Source: an uncultured Clostridia bacterium | GTDB taxonomy: Bacteria; Bacillota; Clostridia; Oscillospirales; Acutalibacteraceae | Direction of reading: 5' to 3' | Assembly: GCA_945971755.1 (NCBI GenBank) | Contig: CAMFPJ010000013.1 | Location: 1-18,520 of the forward strand | Length of the DNA stretch: 18,520 nucleotides | Shown: positions 5,584-13,834 of the stretch, one piece after another | Position numbering within the stretch: position 1 is the first letter of the stretch | Layout of the letters: every line of letters begins with the position of its first letter | Program-made: the position numbers and the translations under genes | Notes under the pieces: model-generated | Databases searched by the model: none | What the model saw: the letters and a program-made list of their open reading frames with translations, nothing else | What the model was told of the DNA's origin: nothing

Positions 5584-6543
5584 ATGTACAGAATCGGCGT
5601 AGATCTTGGAGGAACAAATATTGTTGCAGGAGTAGTTGATGAAAACTACAACATTGTCGGCAGAGGCTCTGTTAAAACAAGAACACCGAGACCTACAGAA
5701 AATATACTTGAAGATATTAAAGAATCAATCAGATTATCAGTGCAAAATGCGAGAATTGATTGGTCTGAGGTTAAGTCCATAGGCATCGGCACTCCCGGTA
5801 CCGTAAATATTGCGGAAGGCATTATTGAATACGCAAATAACCTTGACTTTGATAAGGTTCCAATTAAGCAGATTATGGAAGACGAATTTCATCTTCCCAT
5901 ATATATTGAAAATGATGCTAACTGTGCTGCTCTCGGTGAAGCTATTGCAGGCGCAGGTCACGGTGTTGATGACTTTATGGCTATTACACTGGGCACCGGT
6001 GTCGGCAGCGGTATTGTTATTGGCGGTAAGCTTGTTCACGGCTGTAACGATGCAGCGGGTGAGATTGGACACATGGTAATTAAGTTCGGAGGAGAACGCT
6101 GTACCTGCGGAAGAAGAGGCTGCTGGGAGGCTTATGCTTCGGCTACTGCACTTATCCGTCAGACACAGGACGCAATGAGCAAAAACTTTGATACTGTTAT
6201 GTGGGATATGGTTTCTGAAGATATTCGAAATGTTACCGGCACAACCGCTTTTGAAGCAATGCGTGAAAATGATAAGGTTGGCAGAGACGTTGTAAATAAC
6301 TATATCTATTACGTATCCGTTGGTATTATCAATATCATCAATATTTTCCAGCCGAAAATACTTTGTATCGGCGGAGGAATCGGTAATGAGGGTGAAGCAC
6401 TTCTTTCACCGATTCGTTATTATGTTAAAAATGAGCGTTACAGTATTTATGCAAAAAATCAAACATACATTTGTGCAGCGGTACTCGGCAATGACGCAGG
6501 TGTAATCGGTGCCGCAATTCTTGACGAACAGTTTGAAGATTAA
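5584..6543 (+). CDS. glcK: ROK-family glucokinase
   Basis: Cytosolic ROK-family sugar kinase, most likely glucokinase making glucose-6-phosphate. The 319-residue protein has the phosphate-binding DLGGTN at 7-12, the catalytic END at 109-111 and LGTGVGSG at 136-143. It also carries the sugar-binding GEIGH at 159-163 and the ROK zinc motif CTCGRRGCWE at 173-182. The CGRRGCWE form and length (B. subtilis GlcK 321) favour glucokinase over N-acetylmannosamine kinase or NagC-type regulators, and there is no N-terminal helix-turn-helix. A strong AAAGGAG SD precedes the ATG. Its place directly after hprK ties sugar phosphorylation to catabolite signalling. Confidence 0.9.
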   Translation: MYRIGVDLGGTNIVAGVVDENYNIVGRGSVKTRTPRPTENILEDIKESIRLSVQNARIDWSEVKSIGIGTPGTVNIAEGIIEYANNLDFDKVPIKQIMEDEFHLPIYIENDANCAALGEAIAGAGHGVDDFMAITLGTGVGSGIVIGGKLVHGCNDAAGEIGHMVIKFGGERCTCGRRGCWEAYASATALIRQTQDAMSKNFDTVMWDMVSEDIRNVTGTTAFEAMRENDKVGRDVVNNYIYYVSVGIINIINIFQPKILCIGGGIGNEGEALLSPIRYYVKNERYSIYAKNQTYICAAVLGNDAGVIGAAILDEQFED

Positions 6544-6555
6544 GGGGTTTTTTCA

Positions 6556-7461
6556 GTGTACGAAGTAGTTGCATCTATCGCACGGGAACTCGGCGCAGCC
6601 GTTGAGTTTTGTGCACCGATGAGTAAATACACAAGCTTCAAAGCAGGCGGCAATGCCTCGTTGCTTGTAACACCTAAAGAAATTTCGTCAATACCTGAAA
6701 TTATAGCGGCTTGCAAGGATGAAGGTTTACCTTACTTTATTTTGGGTAACGGCTCTAATGTTTTGGTGACTGACGGCGGAATTGACGGGGTTGTTATTCG
6801 TTTGGGTGCGGATGTTTCAAATATTACTCTGCTTGATGATACTACTTTGCTTTGCGAAGCAGGTGCAAGCCTTAAATCAATTTGTATGTTTGCGCTGGAA
6901 CATTCGCTCACGGGTCTTGAGTTTGCTTACGGAATTCCCGGGTCGCTTGGCGGTGCGGTTTACATGAATGCAGGTGCTTACGGTGGAGAGATGAAAGATG
7001 TTCTCTATTCTGTCAATCATATTGATTTAGAGGGAAAAATAGGAGAACTTTCAAAAGATGAGCTTAATCTTTCTTACAGGCACAGTGCTTATTCTGACAA
7101 TGGCTTTACAATCACTTCTGCTGTAATCAAACTTGAAAAGGGCAATTTTGAAGAAATAAAAGCTAAAATGAATGAACTTTTAGGCAGAAGAAAAGAGAAA
7201 CAGCCGATTGAATTTCCCAGCGCAGGAAGCACTTTCAAAAGACCTGAGGGTTATTTTGCCGGCGCTCTTATTGAGTCTTCAGGGCTTAAGGGCAAGCAAA
7301 TCGGCGGAGCACAGGTTAGCGAAAAGCACGCAGGTTTTGTGATAAATAAAAATAAGGCGACTGCTACGGACATTATAAATCTTATAAAATTCATTCAAGA
7401 TACAGTTTTTGAAAATCAAGGTGTTCACCTTGAAACAGAGGTTAAAATAATCGGAAAATAG
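6556..7461 (+). CDS. murB: UDP-N-acetylenolpyruvoylglucosamine reductase MurB
   Basis: FAD/NADPH enzyme that reduces UDP-GlcNAc-enolpyruvate to UDP-MurNAc in cytosolic peptidoglycan precursor synthesis. The 301-residue protein is the short type II MurB common in Firmicutes. FAD-binding motifs are YTSFKAGGNA (25-34), ILGNGSNVLV (62-71) and GLEFAYGIPGSLGGAVYMNA (120-139). Catalytic-region motifs are SYRHSAYS (173-180, Arg175), PSAGSTFKRP (221-230, proton-donor Ser225) and LETEVKIIG (292-300, Glu295). It starts at GTG with AAGGGG 8 bases upstream overlapping the glcK stop, indicating translational coupling. Confidence 0.96.
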   Translation: MYEVVASIARELGAAVEFCAPMSKYTSFKAGGNASLLVTPKEISSIPEIIAACKDEGLPYFILGNGSNVLVTDGGIDGVVIRLGADVSNITLLDDTTLLCEAGASLKSICMFALEHSLTGLEFAYGIPGSLGGAVYMNAGAYGGEMKDVLYSVNHIDLEGKIGELSKDELNLSYRHSAYSDNGFTITSAVIKLEKGNFEEIKAKMNELLGRRKEKQPIEFPSAGSTFKRPEGYFAGALIESSGLKGKQIGGAQVSEKHAGFVINKNKATATDIINLIKFIQDTVFENQGVHLETEVKIIGK

Positions 7462-7491
7462 TTTTTCGGGAGATTAGAAAGGGTAGGCATT

Positions 7492-8352
7492 ATGCAACTT
7501 GTAATTGTAACGGGTATGTCGGGTGCGGGTAAGTCCCGAGCCATTGACACGCTTGAAGATATCGGTTTTTTCTGTGTTGACAATATGACACCTCAGCTTA
7601 TGCCCACATTTGTTAAGATTCTTACAGATTCAACCGAACCAAGAGAAAAGGTTGCTTTTGTCGCCGATATTCGCCTCGGCGACTCTTTCTCAAGTCTTTT
7701 TAATGCGCTTGAAGAATTAAAGTCAATGAATATTGATTATAAAATTCTTTTTATTGATGCGGACAATGACGTTTTAGCAAGGCGTTATCAGGAAACAAGA
7801 CGTAAACATCCGCTTCAAAATTCCGATTCTCCCGTAGAACTGTCGGAGGTTATTAACAACGAACGTGAAAAATTAAAAAAAGCAAGGAATATTGCAGATT
7901 TCGTAATCGACACTTCTTTGATGACAAATTCCCTTTTCAAAGAGAGGGTAGCGGAGCTTTTCCTTGATAATGTTTCCGATTCAATCAAAATAAATGTTGT
8001 TTCATTTGGGTTTAAGTACGGTATTCCCAAAGATTCCGACCTTGTTTTCGATGTTAGGTGTTTACCGAACCCATTTTACATACCTGAACTAAAAAAACAC
8101 ACGGGTCTTGAAAAAGAAGTTCGTGATTACGTTATGAAATTTGACCAGTCGCGCGGTCTTGTTCCCAAACTTCAGGATTTGTTAAATTATCTTCTGCCAC
8201 TTTACAGAACAGAGGGTAAAAGTCAACTTACGGTTTCTATCGGTTGTACAGGCGGTAAGCATCGGTCTGTTGTGTTTGCGGAACTTATTTGTGAAAATAT
8301 TAAAGAAAAGGGTTATAACGCATCGGTTTATCACCGTGATATTAACAGGTAA
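7492..8352 (+). CDS. rapZ: RapZ/YvcJ-family nucleotide-binding protein
   Basis: P-loop protein of the RapZ/YvcJ family. In E. coli RapZ is an RNA-binding adaptor steering RNase E to the sRNA GlmZ and thereby controlling glucosamine-6-phosphate synthesis. In B. subtilis YvcJ binds and hydrolyses nucleotides and affects competence; the role in Clostridia is not settled. The 286 residues show Walker A GMSGAGKS (8-15), the Walker B-like FVADIR (56-61), SFGFKYGIP (171-179), DVRCLPNP (187-194) and GCTGGKHRSV (251-260). The C-terminal HRDINR follows. Length matches the family (284-295). An AAAGGG SD lies 8 bases before the ATG. Its usual partner yvcK is absent downstream; whiA starts 5 bases after the stop. 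Confidence 0.95.
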   Translation: MQLVIVTGMSGAGKSRAIDTLEDIGFFCVDNMTPQLMPTFVKILTDSTEPREKVAFVADIRLGDSFSSLFNALEELKSMNIDYKILFIDADNDVLARRYQETRRKHPLQNSDSPVELSEVINNEREKLKKARNIADFVIDTSLMTNSLFKERVAELFLDNVSDSIKINVVSFGFKYGIPKDSDLVFDVRCLPNPFYIPELKKHTGLEKEVRDYVMKFDQSRGLVPKLQDLLNYLLPLYRTEGKSQLTVSIGCTGGKHRSVVFAELICENIKEKGYNASVYHRDINR

Positions 8353-8357
8353 AGGAT

Positions 8358-9266
8358 ATGTCTTTTTCAGCAGATGTTAAAAGTGAATTACTTTCGGTTG
8401 AAGCTGAAGATGAATGTTGCTTACACGCATTTTGCTACGGGCTTTTGCTTTGCTCGCGAAGTTTTTCGCTTCGCGAAATTTCTGCTTTAACCGAACACAG
8501 TAATATAGCAAATAAATATTCAGAGATACTTAAAAAGGTTTGCGGTGTTACCCCGTTGATTTCAAAGTCAGACGCAGGCAAATACCGAGTTGAAATTAAA
8601 GATGCGGAGGACAGAGCCAAAATTATGAATTCTTTTGGCTATGACATAAAAAGCAGAACAATGCGTATAAATTATGCAAATATTTCAGACGAATGTTGCA
8701 AATCTGCTTTTCTCAGAGGCGTGTTTATTTCTTGCGGAACGGTAAATGACCCGAATAAGCGTTATCATCTTGAATTTGTTTTGCCGTATAAAAACCTTAT
8801 TAAAGATTTAGCACTTTTTATTTCTGAATTTGATGAGTTTGAAACAGGACTTGATCCTAAAATTATTCAGCGTAATTCAAATTACGTTATGTATTTTAAG
8901 GGTAGTGAGTCCATTGAAGACATTTTAACGGTTATGGGTGCTGTTAACTCAAGCTTACAGGTTATGGGCGTTAAAATGTATAAAGATATGCGAAATAATG
9001 TTAACCGAAAGCTTAATTTTGAAAATGCTAACCTTGACAAAACCATCAGTGCCGCGTCAAAACAAATTGACGCAATAAGAAAAATAAAAAATACAATCGG
9101 CATTTCAAGACTGCCCGTAGAACTTCGGGAGATAGCAAAAATGCGGTTTGATAATCCTGATATGTCACTTCGTGAGCTTTCGGAAAGCCTTGAGGTCCCG
9201 ATTTCAAGGTCAGGGGTTAACCATAGATTACAAAAAATCTGCGATATAGCAGACGGAATAAAATAA
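8358..9266 (+). CDS. whiA: DNA-binding protein WhiA
   Basis: WhiA family regulator. In Streptomyces it controls sporulation septation. In B. subtilis WhiA (YvcL) binds DNA and influences cell division and chromosome segregation. The 302-residue protein has the N-terminal domain, a degenerate LAGLIDADG homing-endonuclease-like core at about 112-205 (CCKSAFLRGVFISCGTV at 113-129), and a C-terminal helix-turn-helix. The last reads RLPVELREIAKMR (251-263), then MSLRELSES (269-277) and SGVNHRLQKI (285-294). Length is near the typical 310-320. Five bases separate it from rapZ, so it is tightly coupled. An 8-bp GC-rich hairpin lies inside codons 33-40. Confidence 0.95.
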   Translation: MSFSADVKSELLSVEAEDECCLHAFCYGLLLCSRSFSLREISALTEHSNIANKYSEILKKVCGVTPLISKSDAGKYRVEIKDAEDRAKIMNSFGYDIKSRTMRINYANISDECCKSAFLRGVFISCGTVNDPNKRYHLEFVLPYKNLIKDLALFISEFDEFETGLDPKIIQRNSNYVMYFKGSESIEDILTVMGAVNSSLQVMGVKMYKDMRNNVNRKLNFENANLDKTISAASKQIDAIRKIKNTIGISRLPVELREIAKMRFDNPDMSLRELSESLEVPISRSGVNHRLQKICDIADGIK

Positions 9267-9301
9267 ACCTGCTTGTTTGCAGTTGTGAAAAGGTGATAGA
9301 T

Positions 9302-9883
9302 GTGAGAAAAACAGAAGAAATTTCACTTGATTTTTCAGAAGATAAGAAAAAACAGAGTAAGGGCTTTTGGGGCGTTGTTTATGAATGGCTTGACAGTATA
9401 ATGTATGCAATCATCATTATCTTGTTTGTGTTTACTTTTTTGGTACGTTTAGTCGGAGTTAACGGAGATTCAATGAATCCTACGTTAAAAAATGGGGATT
9501 GGCTTACCGTTAAATCTATAAATACAACCATTGACAGAGGGGATATTGTTGTCGTTACGCAACCTAATTTTCTCGGAGAACCGCTCGTTAAAAGAGTAAT
9601 CGCAGTAGGCGGTGACGAAATAAATTTTGATTTTTTTGAACATCAGGTTATAGTAAACGGCGTTGTTCTTAACGAACCTTACATAGCGGAGCCTACGGCA
9701 CTTATGGGTGATTTGGTTTATCCGATTACAGTTCCCGAGGGAATGGTTTTTGTTATGGGTGATAACCGCAATAATTCTCTTGACAGCCGTTCAAAAACAA
9801 TCGGACTGATTGATGAACGCTACATTTTGGGCGTTGCAAATTACAGGCTTTTTCCTTTTAGCAGTTTCGGTGGTGTAGCATGA
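9302..9883 (+). CDS. Type I signal peptidase (first of two tandem copies)
   Basis: Membrane-bound serine/lysine endopeptidase (S26A, SipS/LepB type) that removes Sec/Tat signal peptides outside the membrane. Numbered from the GTG at 9302 it has 193 residues, with one N-terminal membrane segment (about 33-52). Catalytic motifs: NGDSMNPTL (nucleophile Ser57), KRVIAVGGD (general base Lys97) and GDNRNNSLDSR (153-163). An in-frame GTG at 9293 exists, but AAAGGTG at 9289-9295 is a good SD for 9302 and would overlap that start, so 9302 is chosen. Gap to whiA is 35 bases. Its stop overlaps the start of a second signal peptidase (ATGA). Confidence 0.92.
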   Translation: MRKTEEISLDFSEDKKKQSKGFWGVVYEWLDSIMYAIIIILFVFTFLVRLVGVNGDSMNPTLKNGDWLTVKSINTTIDRGDIVVVTQPNFLGEPLVKRVIAVGGDEINFDFFEHQVIVNGVVLNEPYIAEPTALMGDLVYPITVPEGMVFVMGDNRNNSLDSRSKTIGLIDERYILGVANYRLFPFSSFGGVA

Positions 9884-10413
9884 GTGATAATAAAATACTG
9901 GCACTCGTTTATGAATTTGCGGAAGTGTTAATGTCAGCGGTGCTGGCAGTAGGTGTAGTTTTTGCGTTCTTTGCAAAGACCTCGGTCGTAAACGGAGAAT
10001 CGATGGAAAACTCGCTTTATGACGGCGATACGGTTATTATTTCCGCAATTAACAGAACTGTTGAGTGCGGCGATGTTGTCGTGATTTCACAACCTAACTT
10101 CATAAATAAAGTGCTGATTAAAAGGGTGATTGCTGTTGGCGGTCAGACAATTACCTTTGACAGACAAAATTCAAAGGTTTTAGTTGACGGTGAGGAAATA
10201 ACAGAACCGTACATTAAAGAAAAAATGTTTTTTACAACAGCTATGTCAAGCTCGGTCACAGTGCCTGAGGGCAAAATTTTTGTAATGGGTGATAACCGAA
10301 ACAATTCAACCGACAGCCGTGATTTCAGGATTGGCTTAATTGATGAACGTTATGTTGTCGGAAGGGTAATTTACAGGCTTGGCGACAGAAACATTTTTGA
10401 AAAGGACAAATAA
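9880..10413 (+). CDS. Type I signal peptidase (second tandem copy)
   Basis: A second SipS/LepB-type signal peptidase of 177 residues whose ATG overlaps the stop of the first. It keeps a membrane segment (about 15-34), the nucleophile in NGESMENSL (Ser41), the general base in IKRVIAVGG (Lys81) and the box GDNRNNSTDSR (137-147). Both proteins share VTVPEG/ITVPEG, QPNF and GLIDERY segments, and by eye are roughly half identical. They probably arose by local duplication. This copy is shorter N-terminally and lacks the acidic/basic cytosolic extension of the first, so the two may differ in substrates or regulation. Confidence 0.92.
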   Translation: MSDNKILALVYEFAEVLMSAVLAVGVVFAFFAKTSVVNGESMENSLYDGDTVIISAINRTVECGDVVVISQPNFINKVLIKRVIAVGGQTITFDRQNSKVLVDGEEITEPYIKEKMFFTTAMSSSVTVPEGKIFVMGDNRNNSTDSRDFRIGLIDERYVVGRVIYRLGDRNIFEKDK

Positions 10414-10415
10414 TA

Positions 10416-11288
10416 ATGGCAGACAGTCAAAAACAGGTCGTTCAGTGGTTCCCAGGGCACATGGCGAAAACCCGCAGGCTTATAAAAGAAAGTTTGCGCC
10501 TTGTTGACGGAGTGCTTGAGGTAATTGACGCACGAATTCCGTACAGCAGTTCAAATCCCGAACTGGCGGAACTCATTTCGGGTAAACCGAGAATAGTATT
10601 GCTTAATAAATGCGACCTTGCGGATAAAGAAACAACTAAAAAATGGGTGGAATACTATAAAAATCAGGGCGTAACCGCCATTCCGGTTGATTGCCGAAGC
10701 GGCAGAGGACTTAATGCCTTTTTGGGTGCCGTTAAAACCGTTCTTGCAGAAAAAATTAGAATAAACGAAGAAAAAGGAATGGCAGGAAACCCGTTAAGGC
10801 TTATGGTTGTAGGTATTCCCAACACAGGCAAATCTTCTTTTATAAATCGAATGGCAGGCGCTGCAAAGGCAAAGGTTGCCGATAAAGCAGGTGTCACAAG
10901 GCACAATCAATGGTTTGCCATCGGCAACGGAATTGAGCTTCTTGATACACCCGGTGTTTTATGGCCGAAATTTGACGACCCGAAGGTTGGCGATAAGCTT
11001 GCGTTTATCGGCTCGGTTAAAGATGAAATTCTTGACAGCGAGCTTTTAGCGGTAAGACTTATAGAGGTTATGACAGCGCATTATCCGGAAAGGCTTACCG
11101 AGAGATATAAAATTACTGATTTTCAAGATTTGCAACCTTGGGAAGTGTTGGAACTAATCGGCAAAAAACGAGGTAATATTATGCGCGGCGGAGAAATTGA
11201 CACCGAACGCACTTCTGTTATGCTTCTTGACGAGTACCGCGGTGGCAGGCTCGGTTTAATTTCCCTTGAATCTCCGGAGGAAATGTAA
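10416..11288 (+). CDS. rbgA: Ribosome biogenesis GTPase RbgA/YlqF
   Basis: Circularly permuted GTPase needed for late assembly of the 50S subunit. The 290-residue protein has the N-terminal QWFPGHMAK motif (10-18). The permuted order then gives G4 NKCD (64-67), the G5-like DCRSG (92-96), G1 GIPNTGKSS (133-141), G2 GVTR (159-162) and G3 DTPG (177-180). A C-terminal helical domain from about 200 contacts rRNA. Length matches B. subtilis (about 282). It starts 2 bases after the upstream stop, and its own stop overlaps the rnhB ATG by one base. The order signal peptidase-rbgA-rnhB-yraN is common in Clostridia, usually beside trmD-rplS, which are not seen here. Confidence 0.96.
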   Translation: MADSQKQVVQWFPGHMAKTRRLIKESLRLVDGVLEVIDARIPYSSSNPELAELISGKPRIVLLNKCDLADKETTKKWVEYYKNQGVTAIPVDCRSGRGLNAFLGAVKTVLAEKIRINEEKGMAGNPLRLMVVGIPNTGKSSFINRMAGAAKAKVADKAGVTRHNQWFAIGNGIELLDTPGVLWPKFDDPKVGDKLAFIGSVKDEILDSELLAVRLIEVMTAHYPERLTERYKITDFQDLQPWEVLELIGKKRGNIMRGGEIDTERTSVMLLDEYRGGRLGLISLESPEEM

Positions 11289-11887
11289 TGGATTACAGTT
11301 ATGAGTTAAGGGCTATGGAACAAGGCTTCAAGATCGTTTGCGGTGTTGATGAAGCCGGTAGGGGGCCGCTTGCAGGCCCTGTTTATGCTGCCGCTGTAAT
11401 TCTTCCGACGGGACTTCAAATTCCCGGTCTTAATGACTCAAAAAAACTTTCCGAAAAGAAAAGGGAAGAACTTTTTGATATAATTACGCAAAAGGCTATC
11501 AGTTATTCAATCGGTATTGCGACAGAAAGGGAAATTGACGAAATCAACATATTAAATGCAACATTTCTTGCAATGAAAAGAGCAGTTGACGGGCTTGAAA
11601 TTTGTCCCGATTATGCTATAATTGACGGAAATCGTGAGCCGCACACCGGCATTTTTGAAGAAACAGTTGTTAAAGGTGACGGAAAAGTAATGAGCGTTGC
11701 CGCGGCGTCAATTCTTGCAAAAGTGTCTCGTGACAGATTTATGCTTGAAATGGCAGAAAAATATCCCCAATATCAATTTGAGAAGCATAAAGGCTACGGC
11801 ACAAAATTACATTATGAAATGATTTCACAATACGGGGTTTCGCCGATTCACCGCAGGTCATTTCTTAAGAAAATTTTAGGTGAATAA
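11288..11887 (+). CDS. rnhB: Ribonuclease HII
   Basis: Endonuclease that cleaves the RNA strand of RNA-DNA hybrids, including single ribonucleotides in DNA, initiating ribonucleotide excision repair. The 199-residue protein shows GVDEAGRGPLAGPV (19-32), giving catalytic Asp21 and Glu22. Asp113 lies in AIIDGN (110-115), and Asp149 in AASILAKVSRDR (139-150). HKGYGTKLH (167-175) is also conserved. Length is usual for the compact form; the N-terminal extension of B. subtilis RnhB is absent. The TAATG overlap with rbgA indicates coupled translation. Confidence 0.97.
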   Translation: MDYSYELRAMEQGFKIVCGVDEAGRGPLAGPVYAAAVILPTGLQIPGLNDSKKLSEKKREELFDIITQKAISYSIGIATEREIDEINILNATFLAMKRAVDGLEICPDYAIIDGNREPHTGIFEETVVKGDGKVMSVAAASILAKVSRDRFMLEMAEKYPQYQFEKHKGYGTKLHYEMISQYGVSPIHRRSFLKKILGE

Positions 11888-11888
11888 A

Positions 11889-12254
11889 ATGGACAAACAC
11901 CTAATCGGTGATTACGGCGAGCTTACCGCACTTCGTTATCTCCGCTGTCACGGTTACCGAATTGTTACAGTAAATTACCGATGTAAATTCGGCGAAATTG
12001 ATATTATTGCAGAAGATAAGAAATACATTTGCTTTATTGAAGTTAAAACGAGAAGTGAAAACAGTTTATTTTCACCTGCAGATGCGGTTGACTTCAGCAA
12101 GCGTAACAAAATTATTGCTTCCTCAAACCTTTTTCTTAAAAATTATGATATGAAGCGTCAGCCTCGGTTTGATATTATTGAGGTTTATTTTGAAAATGAC
12201 GAACCGTCAAAGCTCAACCATATTGAAGCGGCATTTGACGGAACAGGCAATTAA
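11889..12254 (+). CDS. yraN: YraN-family (UPF0102) nuclease-fold protein
   Basis: Small protein with a PD-(D/E)XK-type endonuclease fold. The family is widely conserved next to rnhB, but its biochemical role remains poorly defined. The 121 residues from ATG 11889 include GDYGELTALRYL (7-18), the acidic pair in FGEIDIIAED (34-43) and FIEVKTRS (49-56), matching the nuclease core. A GTG at 11880 is in frame, but AGGTG at 11878-11882 fits as an SD for 11889 and the conserved N-terminus starts there. It begins 1 base after the rnhB stop. Confidence 0.9.
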   Translation: MDKHLIGDYGELTALRYLRCHGYRIVTVNYRCKFGEIDIIAEDKKYICFIEVKTRSENSLFSPADAVDFSKRNKIIASSNLFLKNYDMKRQPRFDIIEVYFENDEPSKLNHIEAAFDGTGN

Positions 12255-12286
12255 ATTAGTATTTTTTTCGCAAGGAGCGTGCAGAT

Positions 12287-13780
12287 ATGTATTATACAAG
12301 CACAAGAGATAAGTCGGTTCGTGTAACTGCTTCAGAAGCAATCACGAAAGGCATCTCTTCAGACGGCGGACTTTTTGTTCCAACGGAAATACCGAAAATC
12401 AGTAAAGAATTTGTTAATGAACTTATTCCTCTTTCTTATATTGAAAGAGCAAAAAGAGTGTTAGAACTTTACCTTACTGACTTCAGCAAAGAAGAAATTG
12501 CATATTGCGTTGAGGGAGCCTATAAAAAAGGTAAATTCACTTCAGAAAAAGTATCACCGATTTATAAGCTTTCAGACAGTGAATATGTCTTGGAACTTTG
12601 GAGAGGGCCTACTTGCGCGTTTAAGGATATGGCTCTTCAGCTTCTTCCTTATCTCCTTACAACATCATCTGAAAAAACACTTAAAGATACTGAAATTGTT
12701 ATTCTTGTTGCTACTTCCGGTGATACGGGCAAAGCCGCCCTTGAGGGCTTTAAGGACGTACCGAACACAAAAATTTTAGTGTTCTACCCGGTTGACGGCG
12801 TCAGCCCCATGCAAAAGCTTCAAATGACAACTCAGGAGGGCGAAAACGTCAGTGTTTGTGCAATTGAGGGTAACTTTGACGATGCACAAAGCGGCGTAAA
12901 GGCAATATTTACGGATAAAGATATTGAAAAGAAATTCAAAGAAAACGGACTTGCATTTTCTTCGGCAAACTCAATTAACTGGGGCAGGCTTGTTCCGCAA
13001 ATAGTTTATTATGTATCCGCTTATTGCGATATGGTTGAGAGCGGAGCAGTTAAACTCGGTGAAGAAATCAACGTAGTTGTTCCCACAGGTAACTTCGGTA
13101 ATATCCTTGCCGCTTACTATGCAAAAGAAATGGGTATCCCCGTTAAAACGCTTGTTTGTGCATCAAATGCAAATAATGTTCTTACAGATTTTCTTAAGAC
13201 AGGTACATACGACAGAAACAGAAGTTTCTACTGCACAACTTCTCCCTCAATGGATATTCTCATTTCGTCAAACCTTGAACGTCTTCTTTTCCACCTTTGC
13301 GGTGAGAATGATGCTACTGTCAGAGATTGGATGAATAAGCTTTCAACTGACGGAAAATATACAGTTACCGACAGCGTTTTCTCACAGATTAAATCAATTT
13401 TTGCCGCAGGTTGCTGTGACGATAAAGCAACTAAAGAAACAATTGCAGATGTATTTAACTCAAAGAATTACCTTTGCGACACTCATACTGCAGTTGCGGT
13501 AAATGTTTACAAGAATTATGTAGAAAATTCAGGGGATAATACTCCTACGGTAATTGCCTCTACTGCAAATCCATATAAATTTTCAGCAAGCGTTCTTTCG
13601 GCAATTTCCGATAAAATTCAAGCAGATAACGAATTTGATATGGTTGACGAGCTTTTTGCAGCTTCGGGTGAGCCTGTTCCGCCGCAACTTGCAACTCTTA
13701 AAGGTAAATCGCCAAGATTTACTAAGGTTTGCAATAAGGCAGATATGAAGCAGGTAGTATTTGATATGCTCGGTATCTGA
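12287..13780 (+). CDS. thrC: Threonine synthase
   Basis: PLP enzyme converting O-phospho-L-homoserine to L-threonine and phosphate. At 497 residues it is the long ThrC class (compare E. coli ThrC 428 and eukaryote/Clostridia forms near 490-510). Motifs: YYTSTRDKS (2-10), SSDGGLFVP (24-32), the PLP lysine in GPTCAFKDMALQ (107-118, Lys113), ATSGDTGKAALEGF (142-155) and the phosphate-binding VPTGNFGN (265-272). An AAGGAG SD lies 9 bases before the ATG, 32 bases after yraN. No T-box or leader peptide is present and no thrB or hom is nearby. A terminator follows, so it appears to be the last gene of the operon. Confidence 0.95.
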   Translation: MYYTSTRDKSVRVTASEAITKGISSDGGLFVPTEIPKISKEFVNELIPLSYIERAKRVLELYLTDFSKEEIAYCVEGAYKKGKFTSEKVSPIYKLSDSEYVLELWRGPTCAFKDMALQLLPYLLTTSSEKTLKDTEIVILVATSGDTGKAALEGFKDVPNTKILVFYPVDGVSPMQKLQMTTQEGENVSVCAIEGNFDDAQSGVKAIFTDKDIEKKFKENGLAFSSANSINWGRLVPQIVYYVSAYCDMVESGAVKLGEEINVVVPTGNFGNILAAYYAKEMGIPVKTLVCASNANNVLTDFLKTGTYDRNRSFYCTTSPSMDILISSNLERLLFHLCGENDATVRDWMNKLSTDGKYTVTDSVFSQIKSIFAAGCCDDKATKETIADVFNSKNYLCDTHTAVAVNVYKNYVENSGDNTPTVIASTANPYKFSASVLSAISDKIQADNEFDMVDELFAASGEPVPPQLATLKGKSPRFTKVCNKADMKQVVFDMLGI

Positions 13781-13786
13781 TAAAAC

Positions 13787-13834
13787 ACAAGCGGAAACCG
13801 TGTTCCGGGCTTCCGCTTGTTTCTTGCTTATTTA
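13787..13834. terminator. Bidirectional terminator between thrC and the DUF1540 gene
   Basis: A perfect 10-bp stem (13787-13796 with 13811-13820) with a 14-base loop is followed on the plus strand by TTCTTGCTTATTT and on the minus strand by GTTTTA. It lies between convergent genes and probably ends both. Confidence 0.75.

Noticed and set aside
12255..12286. T-box or terminator before thrC because of the T-run at 12262-12268
   Set aside because: The gap is only 32 bases and there is no hairpin before the T-run, so neither structure fits.
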